A DNA stretch of 64,000 nucleotides from positions 2,359,001-2,423,000 of the forward strand of contig NZ_CP017174.1 in NCBI RefSeq assembly GCF_006402735.1, written 5' to 3'. A program made the translations under genes and the position numbers. The notes below the pieces were generated by a model. It was not told the origin of the DNA and made no database searches. It was given only the letters and a program-made list of their open reading frames with translations. Shown here piece by piece: positions 52,468 through 60,539 of this stretch (its first letter is position 1; each line of letters begins with the position of its first letter). The stretch is from Myxococcus xanthus. Its GTDB lineage: Bacteria > Myxococcota > Myxococcia > Myxococcales > Myxococcaceae.

Positions 52468-55248
52468 ATGGCCGAGTACGTCATTCCCGGGCGCACACGG
52501 TTGCCTGCCTCCCCGCGGCCGGGCTTGCGCGGGCGAATCGCTTCCCCTGGACACCGCCCGTGCGTATCACTGGCCTTCGTGTGTACGCCCATCGACCGAT
52601 ACCTGCCGCCGCGCCCCGACACTTCCTCCGCCGTCACGCCCCAGCGTGGGCGGGTGGTGGTCATCGCGCCCACGCGCGCCGCGTGCGAAACCATCGAGCT
52701 GGCGCTCGGGTTGGAGCTGCGCACGTATCTGGAGGAGCACCACGGCGAGCGCCTCCGAGAGCTGGCCCGGAGCGGGCAGGGGTTTGGCATCGTCGCGGGC
52801 ACTGGCACGGGCAAGACGCTCGCCATCCGCCCCATCGCGGAGGAGCTCGTGGGCCGGCGGCCCCTGCGGGTGGCGGTGGTCAACCGCGAGCGGGAGGCCA
52901 CCGCGGAGGCGCCGCTCGCGGACGTGGTCATCGTCACCACCGGCATCGCGCGGCGCTGGTTCCAGGGCGGCGCCATCCGGCGCGAGGACACGCTCATCGT
53001 GGATGAGATCCACCAGACCTCCGCCGAACTGGAGCTGTGCCTGGCCCTGGGCAAGCGCGTGGGTTGCCGCTTCATCTGGCTGTCCGCCACCGTGGACCCG
53101 GCCTTCTACGCGCGCTACCTGGACAGCGCGGACGTGCTCCAGGTGTCCTCCTTCGACCCGAGGAAGGCGGCCCGGGTGGAGGTGGAGCGTCGTCAGCCGC
53201 TGTCCTTCCTCGACGAGGACTTCCTGCGGGACGTGCAGCAGCAGGGGCGCGGCGTGGGCGTGTTCCTGGCCACGCGCGCGGGCGTGGAGGAGGCGGCGGC
53301 CCACGTCCGCGCGAACGCGCCGGAGCTCCACGCGGCGCACTACCACGGCGGCGAACCGCTGCGCGCCATCCGTCCCTTCCTGGAGGGCACGGCGCCCCGG
53401 CCCTTCGTGCTCGCGATGACGGCGGCGGGGCAGAGCGCGCTCAACGTGCCAGGGCTGGACACGGTCGTCATCGACGACATGCGCTTCACGAACCTGGTCG
53501 AGCGCGGCCGCAACGTCCTCACCCGCGTGCACCTGGGCAACAACGAGCTCTTGCAGATGGCGGGGCGCGTGCACGGGCGGGTGGAGGGCGGGCGTGTCTT
53601 CATCATGAGCGACCGGCCGCTGCACTTCGCCTCGCTGCGGCCCACCGAACCCGAGTTCCAACTCGCGGGCGAGCCGGAGCGGGTGGCGCTCACCGCCGCG
53701 GCCCTGGGCGTGCGGGCGGATGAGTTGGACCTGCCCGTGCCGCTGGACCGCAATGCCTATCGCCGGGCGCTCGCGAAGTTGCAGGCGCGCAACATCGTGG
53801 ACGCGGAAGGACGGCTGTCCGACTACGGCCGCGCGGTGGAGGCCCTGCCGGTGGAGCGTCCGTGGGCGGAGCTCATCGTCAACGCGGAGGACGCGCTGCT
53901 GCCGTTGCTCGCGGTGTGCAGCTCGGTGGAGTCGCTGCACCGGATGACGCGCGAGGAGCGGAACCTGGACGGGCTGCTCGTGCCCGGCAGCGACCACCTG
54001 ACCGCGTACAACCTCTACGCCGAAGCCTTCCGTGAAGCGGGCACGGTGGGGGAGGTGCAGGGGCTGCCGCGCCACGTCTTCCATGCGGAGAAGCTCGCGG
54101 CCTGGGCGGAGGTGCGTGGGGTGCTGGTGAAGGCCCTGGAAGACGCGGCGCTCGCGATGGCGAGCGTGTACCGGAGCGTGGGGTTGGCGCTGCCCGCGCG
54201 CATGCCCTTCGCGAACCCGCGCGTCTCCCAGCGCTTCTGCGACCTGCTCGCACGCTTCATGCCCTTCGACCTGGTCATCGACGAGCGCACCGCCTGGGGC
54301 GAGGTCGCGCGCGTGTCGAAGACGAGCGTGTGTGGCAACCTGGGCGCGGTGGCGGGCACGCTGCGCTACTTCGCCGGCCGCAACGGCGACTCACAGGCCG
54401 GCATCGAAGGCACCCAGTTGCCCCAGGCCCTGCTGCGCCGCTACGCACGCCGTCACTCGGCGGCGCCGGTGTACGACATGCGCTTCCGCTCGGTCGTGCT
54501 CGAAACGCGGGTGGACTACTTTGGCTTCGAGCTCGAACGGGAAGTGGAGGTGCTGCGCGCCTGGGGGCCGGAGCTCGCCAAGGCGGCCCGGCACGCGCTC
54601 GCCGAGGCGCTGGCGCAGGGCGAGGTACCCCATCCCGCGGTGGACCGTCACCGGGTCGCCATCGACGAGGTTCGCGAGCTGTGGCGACGCTCGGGAGGGA
54701 CCACCGCGCCGCTGGGGTTGCCGGAGCTGACCGCGCTCTACGAGGCGCAGCTGGAGGGGGTGGACACGCTCGACGACTTCAAGGCGCGCCCGCTGCGGCT
54801 CGAACTGGACGCGCTCGTGCCACCCGCGACGCGCCAGGCGCTCCTGTCGCTCCCGGACGCCGTGGTGGTGCGCGAGCAGGAGGTGCCGCTCGAGTACGAC
54901 GTGGAGATGCTGTCGGACGGAGCCCCGCGAGGTGTGGCGCGGCTGCACCTGCCAGAGAAGCTCGCGCGCACGCTGGTGGAGGAGGAGCTGCCGCCGCTCG
55001 ACCGCCCCCAGCGCTTCAGCGTGGCCCGGGGCCGGCGGGGCGTGCTCGAGGCTCGCTCGCTCCTCGAGCTCCAGGAGCTGCTCGACCGGCCCTGGATGCC
55101 GGACGAGATCGCCGAGGCCACCCGTGAGCGTCCACTCCCGCGACAGGACCGGGAGCGCGGCGCCCCCAGGCCTGGGGGGCACCGGGGCCATCACGGCAAG
55201 GCCCCCAGGGATGGAAGACGGAAGGGCGGCGGCGGGTGGCGGCGCTGA
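52468..55248 (+). CDS. DEAH-type (HrpA-like) RNA/DNA helicase
   Basis: This is about 926 residues. The RecA-like core has Walker A AGTGTGKT, motif II VDEIHQTS (a DEIH form), motif III WLSATVDP, and MAGRVHGRVEGGRVF in place of the usual QRAGRAGR motif VI. A winged-helix/ratchet region and a basic Arg/Gly-rich tail ending PRDGRRKGGGGWRR follow. Family members unwind RNA or DNA with ATP. ATG 52468 is provisional: coding bias is certain only from about 52579 (GTG), and no ribosome site is visible at either place. A change in motif VI could alter nucleotide use. Confidence 0.78.
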   Translation: MAEYVIPGRTRLPASPRPGLRGRIASPGHRPCVSLAFVCTPIDRYLPPRPDTSSAVTPQRGRVVVIAPTRAACETIELALGLELRTYLEEHHGERLRELARSGQGFGIVAGTGTGKTLAIRPIAEELVGRRPLRVAVVNREREATAEAPLADVVIVTTGIARRWFQGGAIRREDTLIVDEIHQTSAELELCLALGKRVGCRFIWLSATVDPAFYARYLDSADVLQVSSFDPRKAARVEVERRQPLSFLDEDFLRDVQQQGRGVGVFLATRAGVEEAAAHVRANAPELHAAHYHGGEPLRAIRPFLEGTAPRPFVLAMTAAGQSALNVPGLDTVVIDDMRFTNLVERGRNVLTRVHLGNNELLQMAGRVHGRVEGGRVFIMSDRPLHFASLRPTEPEFQLAGEPERVALTAAALGVRADELDLPVPLDRNAYRRALAKLQARNIVDAEGRLSDYGRAVEALPVERPWAELIVNAEDALLPLLAVCSSVESLHRMTREERNLDGLLVPGSDHLTAYNLYAEAFREAGTVGEVQGLPRHVFHAEKLAAWAEVRGVLVKALEDAALAMASVYRSVGLALPARMPFANPRVSQRFCDLLARFMPFDLVIDERTAWGEVARVSKTSVCGNLGAVAGTLRYFAGRNGDSQAGIEGTQLPQALLRRYARRHSAAPVYDMRFRSVVLETRVDYFGFELEREVEVLRAWGPELAKAARHALAEALAQGEVPHPAVDRHRVAIDEVRELWRRSGGTTAPLGLPELTALYEAQLEGVDTLDDFKARPLRLELDALVPPATRQALLSLPDAVVVREQEVPLEYDVEMLSDGAPRGVARLHLPEKLARTLVEEELPPLDRPQRFSVARGRRGVLEARSLLELQELLDRPWMPDEIAEATRERPLPRQDRERGAPRPGGHRGHHGKAPRDGRRKGGGGWRR

Positions 55249-55380
55249 CCTGACGCACGGGCAGGGCGCTCACCACGCATGGCGGTCCGGCCAGCTCCGG
55301 ACGGGGGATATCGCTCGTCGAGCACCTCATGGGTGAAGCGCATCTCGATGCCCTTCGGCTTGACGACGACATGGGCCGAG

Positions 55381-56355
55381 TCACTCACCCGCTCGCTGTC
55401 GGAACGCACCAGGCGTCACGCCCACGCTTCGCTTGAAGGCCTTGCCGAAGGAACTCTCCGTCTCGTAGCCCACGGCGCGCGCCACCTCCGCCATCGACCG
55501 GTGCCGCTCGCGCATCAGCCCCATGGCGCGATGCATCCGCCACTGGGTGAGGTACGCCAGCGGCGCTTCGCCCACCAGGGAGCGGAAGCGCTCCGCGAAC
55601 ACGGAGCGGGACATGCTGGCGATTCGAGCGAGTCCCTCCAGTGTCCACGGCGCTTCCGGCTTCTCGTGCATTCGCTGCAACACCGCGCCGATGCGCGGGT
55701 CCACCAGGGCGCGCAGCCAGCCGTTCTCGCCGGAGGACGACGCCATGTGCGCTCGGAGCGCCTGAACGAAGAGCACGTCCGCGAGCCGGCTGACCACCGT
55801 CTCGTAGCCTGGCTGCTTCGCCTCGACTTCAGCGGCCACGAAGCGCAGCGTGGGCTCCAGCCAGCGCGGCGTCGTCTCCGCGTCGCCCTTCACGTGCAGC
55901 AGCGTGGGTAGGTGCCTGACGAGCGGGCTGTGCGTCTCGCCCTCGAACGTGAACGAGCCCACCACCAGCGTCACCGCGGCGCCCCCTCCGCCGTAGTGGA
56001 GAATGCCCCCGCATCGCATGGGGCCGCGCGTCGCGTACACCTCCGCGATGGGGAGCGTCCGCGTGCCCGTCCTGTCTCGAAGCGCGAAGCGCACGCCCGC
56101 GGGGATGAACACGAAGTCTCCCCCCGCGAGGGACAGCTCCTGGTCGTCCGTGGACAGCAGGCAGTTGCCTCGCATCACCGCGTAGAAGAGCGGGAACGGG
56201 CACCCGTCGACGCGCATGCCCCATGGCGCGGTCATCTCGTAGCGGGCGTCCACGCGGCTTCGCAGCCGCACGCCGCGCAGCGCATCCGCGAGGACGTCCA
56301 GCCCCGGCGGCTGGGCTCCGGACGATTGGACGAGAGAAACGGACTTCTGGCGCAT
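55381..56355 (-). CDS. AraC-family transcriptional regulator
   Basis: This is 324 residues. The N-terminal half is a cupin-type ligand domain (AraC_binding class, with GGDFVFIPAGVRFALRD). The C-terminal ~100 residues hold two HTH motifs: TLEGLARIASMSRSVFAERF and MAEVARAVGYETESSFGKAFKR, then GVTPGAFRQR. ATG 56355 has GGAAAGGA upstream. It is divergent from a quinone reductase gene only 59 bp away and probably controls it. Confidence 0.92.
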   Translation of the reverse strand: MRQKSVSLVQSSGAQPPGLDVLADALRGVRLRSRVDARYEMTAPWGMRVDGCPFPLFYAVMRGNCLLSTDDQELSLAGGDFVFIPAGVRFALRDRTGTRTLPIAEVYATRGPMRCGGILHYGGGGAAVTLVVGSFTFEGETHSPLVRHLPTLLHVKGDAETTPRWLEPTLRFVAAEVEAKQPGYETVVSRLADVLFVQALRAHMASSSGENGWLRALVDPRIGAVLQRMHEKPEAPWTLEGLARIASMSRSVFAERFRSLVGEAPLAYLTQWRMHRAMGLMRERHRSMAEVARAVGYETESSFGKAFKRSVGVTPGAFRQRAGE

Positions 56356-56414
56356 GTTCGTCCTTTCCACGAAGACTATAGGTTCAGGCGCATCCTCACA
56401 GGAGACACAGCGCC

Positions 56415-57401
56415 ATGAAAGCCATCCAACTGCGTGAGTTCGGCGGCCCCGAGCAACTTCGTCTCGAAGAAGTGCCCATTCCGACGCCGGGCGACCACGA
56501 GGTCCGCCTCCGGGTCCATGTCGCCGGGCTCAACTTCACCGACCTGGGGCAGCGGGAGGGACGGCTGCTCGGCACGCCTCCACTGCCCTTCATTCCCGGG
56601 CTGGAGGCGGCGGGCGTCATCGACGCAGTGGGCAGCGCCGTCCAGGGCCTCGCGTCGGGGATGCGGGTCGTCGCGCTCCTGCCGAACCAGGGGGCCTTCG
56701 CGGAGTACGCGCTCGCACCCGCGTCGGCGCTGCTCCCGATTCCAGCGGCCGTGTCCTTCGAGCAGGCGGTGGCCCTGCCCTCGCAGGCGCCCACGGCTCT
56801 GCTCGGCCTGCGCGTGGGCGCGCGCCTCCAGGCGGGAGAGTCCGTCTTCATTCCCTCCGCTGCGGGCGGGGTGGGCACGCTGCTCGTGCAACTCGCCAGG
56901 ACGCTGGGGGCCTCGCGCGTCATCGGCGGCGCGAGCAGCGAGCCCAAGCGCGCCCTCGTGACGAGGCTCGGCGCGGACGCGGCGGTGGACACCACGCAGC
57001 CGGACTGGCCCGCACGGGTGCGGGAAGCCACGGGCGGACGTGGAGCGGATGTCGTCTTCGTCTCCGGAGGGGCGGAGGCCGGCGCGCGTGGCCTCCAGGC
57101 CCTCGCGGCCCGGGGCCGGCTGGTGCTCTTCGGCGCGGAGAGCATGTTCGACTCCCAGTGGAGCCGAGAGCAGATGATGGGACTGGTCGCCCAGAACCAG
57201 TCCATCGTCGGCTTCGCCACCTTCACCCTCCCCCTGGAAGAACGTCAGGCGGCGCTGCGCGAGGCGCTCTCCCGCGTCGAGGCGGGATCCCTGCGGGTCG
57301 TCGTCGGACAGACATTCCCCCTGGCGGACGTGGCGAGCGCCCATCACGCCCTGGCGGCGAGGACGACCACCGGCAAGGCCATCATCCACGTCGGAGCATA
57401 G
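56415..57401 (+). CDS. zinc-type alcohol dehydrogenase-like NADPH:quinone reductase
   Basis: This is 328 residues of the medium-chain dehydrogenase family, quinone oxidoreductase type. The GroES-like N-terminus has MKAIQLREFGGPEQLRLEEV; the NADPH loop is SAAGGVGTLLVQLARTLGAS. The structural and catalytic Cys/His zinc ligands are missing, as usual for zeta-crystallin-like quinone reductases. CAGGAG precedes ATG 56415. Divergence from the AraC gene suggests substrate-induced expression. Confidence 0.92.
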   Translation: MKAIQLREFGGPEQLRLEEVPIPTPGDHEVRLRVHVAGLNFTDLGQREGRLLGTPPLPFIPGLEAAGVIDAVGSAVQGLASGMRVVALLPNQGAFAEYALAPASALLPIPAAVSFEQAVALPSQAPTALLGLRVGARLQAGESVFIPSAAGGVGTLLVQLARTLGASRVIGGASSEPKRALVTRLGADAAVDTTQPDWPARVREATGGRGADVVFVSGGAEAGARGLQALAARGRLVLFGAESMFDSQWSREQMMGLVAQNQSIVGFATFTLPLEERQAALREALSRVEAGSLRVVVGQTFPLADVASAHHALAARTTTGKAIIHVGA

Positions 57402-57975
57402 GAAGGATTGAAGGCCAGTTGAGAGGTGGCGGACTGGAGCGCAAGGGCGGAGAAGGGCCGCAGACAGCGCCGCCCGAGTGGCTGTCCCTACGCGCCCTTC
57501 AATCGCAACGAGATATCGCTGACCGAAGTCGCGAACGGCGAGGTCCAGCCCATCGTCTTCGAGCCACGCCCGAGCACGGACCGCCTCTACGCCCTCCGGA
57601 GCCGCGGCGGTGAACGGGCTTGGGGGCTGCGTGGCCGCGCATCCGGGGAGAAGGCCAGCGGCAGCGTCACGCCCTCGAGGCGGTACTGGAAGTCACCGCT
57701 GTGGACGTCGAGTGAGGAAGCGGACGGGGGTGGCTCATCCAGGGCCTTCTCGACATCGAAATCCGAGCGCTGGCCCCGTGCACCCGAGACAGGTCAACTT
57801 GGTGCCCTCTCGCGGCCTCCATGCGCGCTTCGTCCGCACCAGAGGTGCTCGCGGCGGCTGCTCGTGTTCTTCGTCCCGACCGGCACCTTGATGGCGTTTC
57901 GCGAGCACGTCATCCCGGCCCCCGGAAGCAGGCTGTGCCCGTGCTCTGGTACACTCGCATCCCTACGAGGTGCCC
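57402..57975. other. degenerate region with gene fragments
   Basis: On the plus strand about 57450-57625 reads PYAPFNRNEISLTEVANGEV and VFEPRPSTDRLYALRSR with GC-rich third positions. On the minus strand about 57594-57780 reads RSDFDVEKALDEPPPSA and FQYRLEGVTLPLAFSPD, ending TAG. Both look like pieces of former genes; neither has a proper start. A 42-bp sequence at 57401-57442 recurs at 60327-60368. Confidence 0.4.
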
Positions 57976-58299
57976 ATGGAGGCTGTCTTTCTCCTGCTGC
58001 TTTGCGCCGGGGTGGTCGCGTTCGTCGTCTTTGTGCTGTGGATGATGGTCGTCGGGTGGCGGCACGACCGGAACGTGATCCGGCCACTGATTCGGCGTCT
58101 CCACTGCCCCGAATGCCAGGCAAGCTATGGCGACGTTGTGCCTGACGCTCGTCCGCCAGAGGTGCTGCCTCTCGTGGACCCGGCGCCCGGGTACAAGCCT
58201 CCACCGCCACCTCTGCCCACATTCCAGGTGACATGTCTCGCATGCGGGCTCTCCTCCCTCTTCACAGAGGAGGGAGAACTGAAGCGGACGCACCGCTAA
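57976..58299 (+). CDS. small membrane protein with zinc ribbon, copy 1
   Basis: This is 107 residues. A hydrophobic N-terminal helix (about 4-27, LLLLCAGVVAFVVFVLWMMVVG) is followed by two Cys pairs, CPEC (about 43) and CLACG (about 89), which could make one zinc ribbon with a Pro-rich insertion between. ATG 57976 has GAGG at good distance. It is paralogous to the next gene in layout. Function unknown. Confidence 0.65.
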   Translation: MEAVFLLLLCAGVVAFVVFVLWMMVVGWRHDRNVIRPLIRRLHCPECQASYGDVVPDARPPEVLPLVDPAPGYKPPPPPLPTFQVTCLACGLSSLFTEEGELKRTHR

Positions 58300-58364
58300 G
58301 CCGCGCGCAGTCTGAGTCGCGAAACCCCCGTGCCGCGCAGAGAACTGGCCCCCTGGAAGTGACC

Positions 58365-58688
58365 ATGTTCAACTTTCTATATTACTTCGCGCTGTGGCTG
58401 GCGCTTACGAGCGCCGGCGTCCTCCTGCTCTTCGCCCTCATCGCTGTCGAAAATCGCGGCCGCGACAAGGAGAGGAAGGCCCTGCTCGAGTCTCTCCGCT
58501 GCGTAGCGTGCGGCGGCGAGAGCGCCCCTGACTCCATCTGGGAATCGGGTTCATATCCGATGAGGAGGGGCATCCCACAGCCACCTCCTGAAGTCGAAAT
58601 GACGTGCGCGACTTGCGGACTCGTCGCCATTCACACCGACAAGGGGGAGTTCGTGCGGGTTGGCTCGTTCGGACCCAGCGGAGATTGA
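58365..58688 (+). CDS. small membrane protein with zinc ribbon, copy 2
   Basis: This is 107 residues with the same plan as the previous gene: an N-terminal membrane helix (FALWLALTSAGVLLLFALIAV), then CVACGG, a Pro-rich stretch, CATCG and a closing GEFVRVG. GGAAG precedes ATG 58365. The pair probably arose by duplication. The two may form a membrane complex; the role is unknown. Confidence 0.65.
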   Translation: MFNFLYYFALWLALTSAGVLLLFALIAVENRGRDKERKALLESLRCVACGGESAPDSIWESGSYPMRRGIPQPPPEVEMTCATCGLVAIHTDKGEFVRVGSFGPSGD

Positions 58689-58803
58689 GCAAGTCCCCGC
58701 GCGCTGAAGCTCCTTCTCCACTTCCCCGCGACGCTGAACGAGCGAAGCCCGCCGAGCCCTGTCGGCCATGGCCCAGAGGAAAGCAGGAGGTGTGCAGGGG
58801 GCT

Positions 58804-59316
58804 CTACCGGTCTGGACCTTCCTCGTCGGGGTGGATGATGGAGGGACTCCGCCTCACCGCGGAGCGCGCCTCCAACAGACGCAAGTCGATGAGCAGCCCG
58901 TGTCGGTTCGCCATCAGCCCGTTGAGGCAGTAGCTCAGCTTCGCTTCCTTGTTCTTGTTCTCGCCCTTCGACTGGAAGGACTTCATGCTGGCCCAGGCTT
59001 CGATGAGCGTCCCATCCACGCTGAAGTGCTCGCTGCTCGTCAGCCCCGCCCTCTGTGCCTGGCCCACAACAGCCGAGAAGACGTGGCGCGCAACATCATG
59101 TTCCAACAGGCGCGTGCGATTGGCTGAGAAGGTGCTGTGGTCGATTGATGCCTCCTCGAGGCCCATGTTCAGGAACCAGCGGAACAGCAGGTTGTAGTCG
59201 AGCTGCTCACAGGCCTTCAGCAGTTGCTTCGGAGGAATGCTGGGGCGGCCCATCCGGCTGTACATCCCCCTCGAACGTTGGCGACAGCGCCACCTGGGCA
59301 GTGTGCGCTCCACCAC
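58804..59316 (-). pseudogene. decayed IS5-type (IS1182-like) transposase
   Basis: The reverse strand encodes MGRPSIPPKQLLKACEQLDYNLLFRWFL, SANRTRLLEHDVARHVFSAV and FSVDGTLIEAWASMKSF, all typical of this family's N-terminal half. Normal segments are missing: about 16 residues between QLL and EQLDYNLL, and a larger piece between SFQSKGENKNKEAK and the following LMANRHGLL. The frame is open but lacks the DDE catalytic part downstream. It marks an old insertion. Confidence 0.75.
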
Positions 59317-59446
59317 CCATCGGTAGTGCCCGAGCCGCTCTTTGGACTCAATGCCGGACGCGCGATGCGCGGGGCGATGCCACGCTGGCGGAGTCCCTCC
59401 GGTTCTTCCTGGAGGCCGTGGATTGCCGCGACATGTTTTGGAGCCG

Positions 59447-59800
59447 CTACTGCCGCTTCAGTTCATCCGCACGGAGGGTCGCCTCAAGCGCATCCGCCAA
59501 TGGGCAGTCTACGACTCCAGCTTCCTTCGCGGCATCACGGAGCACCTTGGCCTTATCCTGGGGGTTGATATTTACAATAGCAGCCCAGAACATCTGGCCA
59601 TCCGAAGTCCGGGCGCGCTCAGCAGCCCACGAGGCCGCCCTTGTCAGGATCTCCTCCTCGGCAATTGGAAGCTCGCGCGCCTTCGAGCGCTCCACTGCAT
59701 GACACGCATCCTCCATGTCTCGCTTGTAGCTACCGCATGCAGTGACAAGCGCGACGACAAGCCCCCCGAGGAGCGGTCGAAACATCATTCGAAAGTTCAT
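59447..59800 (-). CDS. small predicted lipoprotein
   Basis: This is 117 residues with signal peptide and lipobox VTAC (MFRPLLGGLVVALVTAC). The mature part is helical with two further Cys (DACHAVERSKARELPIAEEE and VVDCPLADALEATL). I do not recognise the family. ATG 59800 is chosen over a longer GTG-led frame. It could belong with the neighbouring lanthipeptide gene on the same strand, but nothing supports that beyond position. Confidence 0.6.
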   Translation of the reverse strand: MNFRMMFRPLLGGLVVALVTACGSYKRDMEDACHAVERSKARELPIAEEEILTRAASWAAERARTSDGQMFWAAIVNINPQDKAKVLRDAAKEAGVVDCPLADALEATLRADELKRQ

Positions 59801-60041
59801 AGCCACGCAGGCTAACAGCACGTCCACTTCAGATAAATAGCATCACATCCGCCCCCCGCGTCGTGCGCGAGTGGAGCCATGGCACACGGTCCTGGTGGAG
59901 CGGCGCGACAGCCTCCGGGTAGGATTGGCGACCGCGCCAGGGGACGCCTCAAGCGAGGCCGCGGTGGCCACCGACTTGCTGAAGCTATTTTGAGCCCACA
60001 ACCGATGAAGCAATGAGAGGCGGCTTCTGGGCCGCGACAAC

Positions 60042-60245
60042 TCAGCAGAGCCGAATGCTTGCAGTAGGCGGATTGGTTTCCGCGATTGTGATGACGATGA
60101 TGGTGCTGATTCCACCTGCCACACCCTCTATCTGCCGAAAGTCGGCCTCTTGGAGGGTTCGGAGCGTCTCACGCTGGAGGCTGAGCTTGCGCATGGGTTC
60201 TGTGGCCTTCTGCTTCTGCTTCTGCTTCTTCTTCGACTCGACCAT
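60042..60245 (-). CDS. class I lanthipeptide-type precursor peptide
   Basis: This is 67 residues. The leader holds a Lys/Gln-rich start and MRKLSLQRETLRTLQEADF, then IEGVAGG; the KLSLxxETLRxL box plus GG end is typical of class I lanthipeptide leaders of Bacteroidetes and myxobacteria. The core after GG is ISTIIVITIAETNPPTASIR plus LC: several Ser/Thr that could be dehydrated and one terminal Cys that could close a ring. ATG 60245 has a perfect GGAGGT nine bases before it. No LanB, LanC, protease or transporter gene is in the window, so it is an orphan precursor here. Confidence 0.75.
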   Translation of the reverse strand: MVESKKKQKQKQKATEPMRKLSLQRETLRTLQEADFRQIEGVAGGISTIIVITIAETNPPTASIRLC

Positions 60246-60539
60246 GGAGACACCTCCGAGAGAGCAGGGGTTGATGATGGAGCACGCCGCATTCTTCCCT
60301 TATTGACACTCCGAGAACAGGGCATGGGAAGGATGGAAGGCCTGTTGAGAGGAGGCGGAGTGGAGCGCAGCGGTGGAGGACGCTGGGGGCGGCGCGATGT
60401 GGGCCCGCCTGCTGAAATGCATGTGGGTTTGGCGCTACGCGCGAGGGGGGCTCTATTTTTGCTGTCCGCGGCTGAGGGGAAATGCGCTCTGGATTCGTTC
60501 CCTGTGGGCAGTACCAACGTCAAGCAGGAGCTCTCGAGC
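60246..60539. other. intergenic between lanthipeptide and hydrolase genes
   Basis: This holds the promoter regions of two divergent genes and the second copy (60327-60368) of the 42-bp repeat. I see no further gene. An in-frame extension of the hydrolase gene upstream through this region is not supported. Confidence 0.45.

Noticed and set aside
59843..60013. Short plus-strand coding-like ending (LVERRDSLRVGLATAPGDAS)
   Set aside because: It could be the end of a lost gene, but it is under 60 codons with no start, and nothing further supports it.
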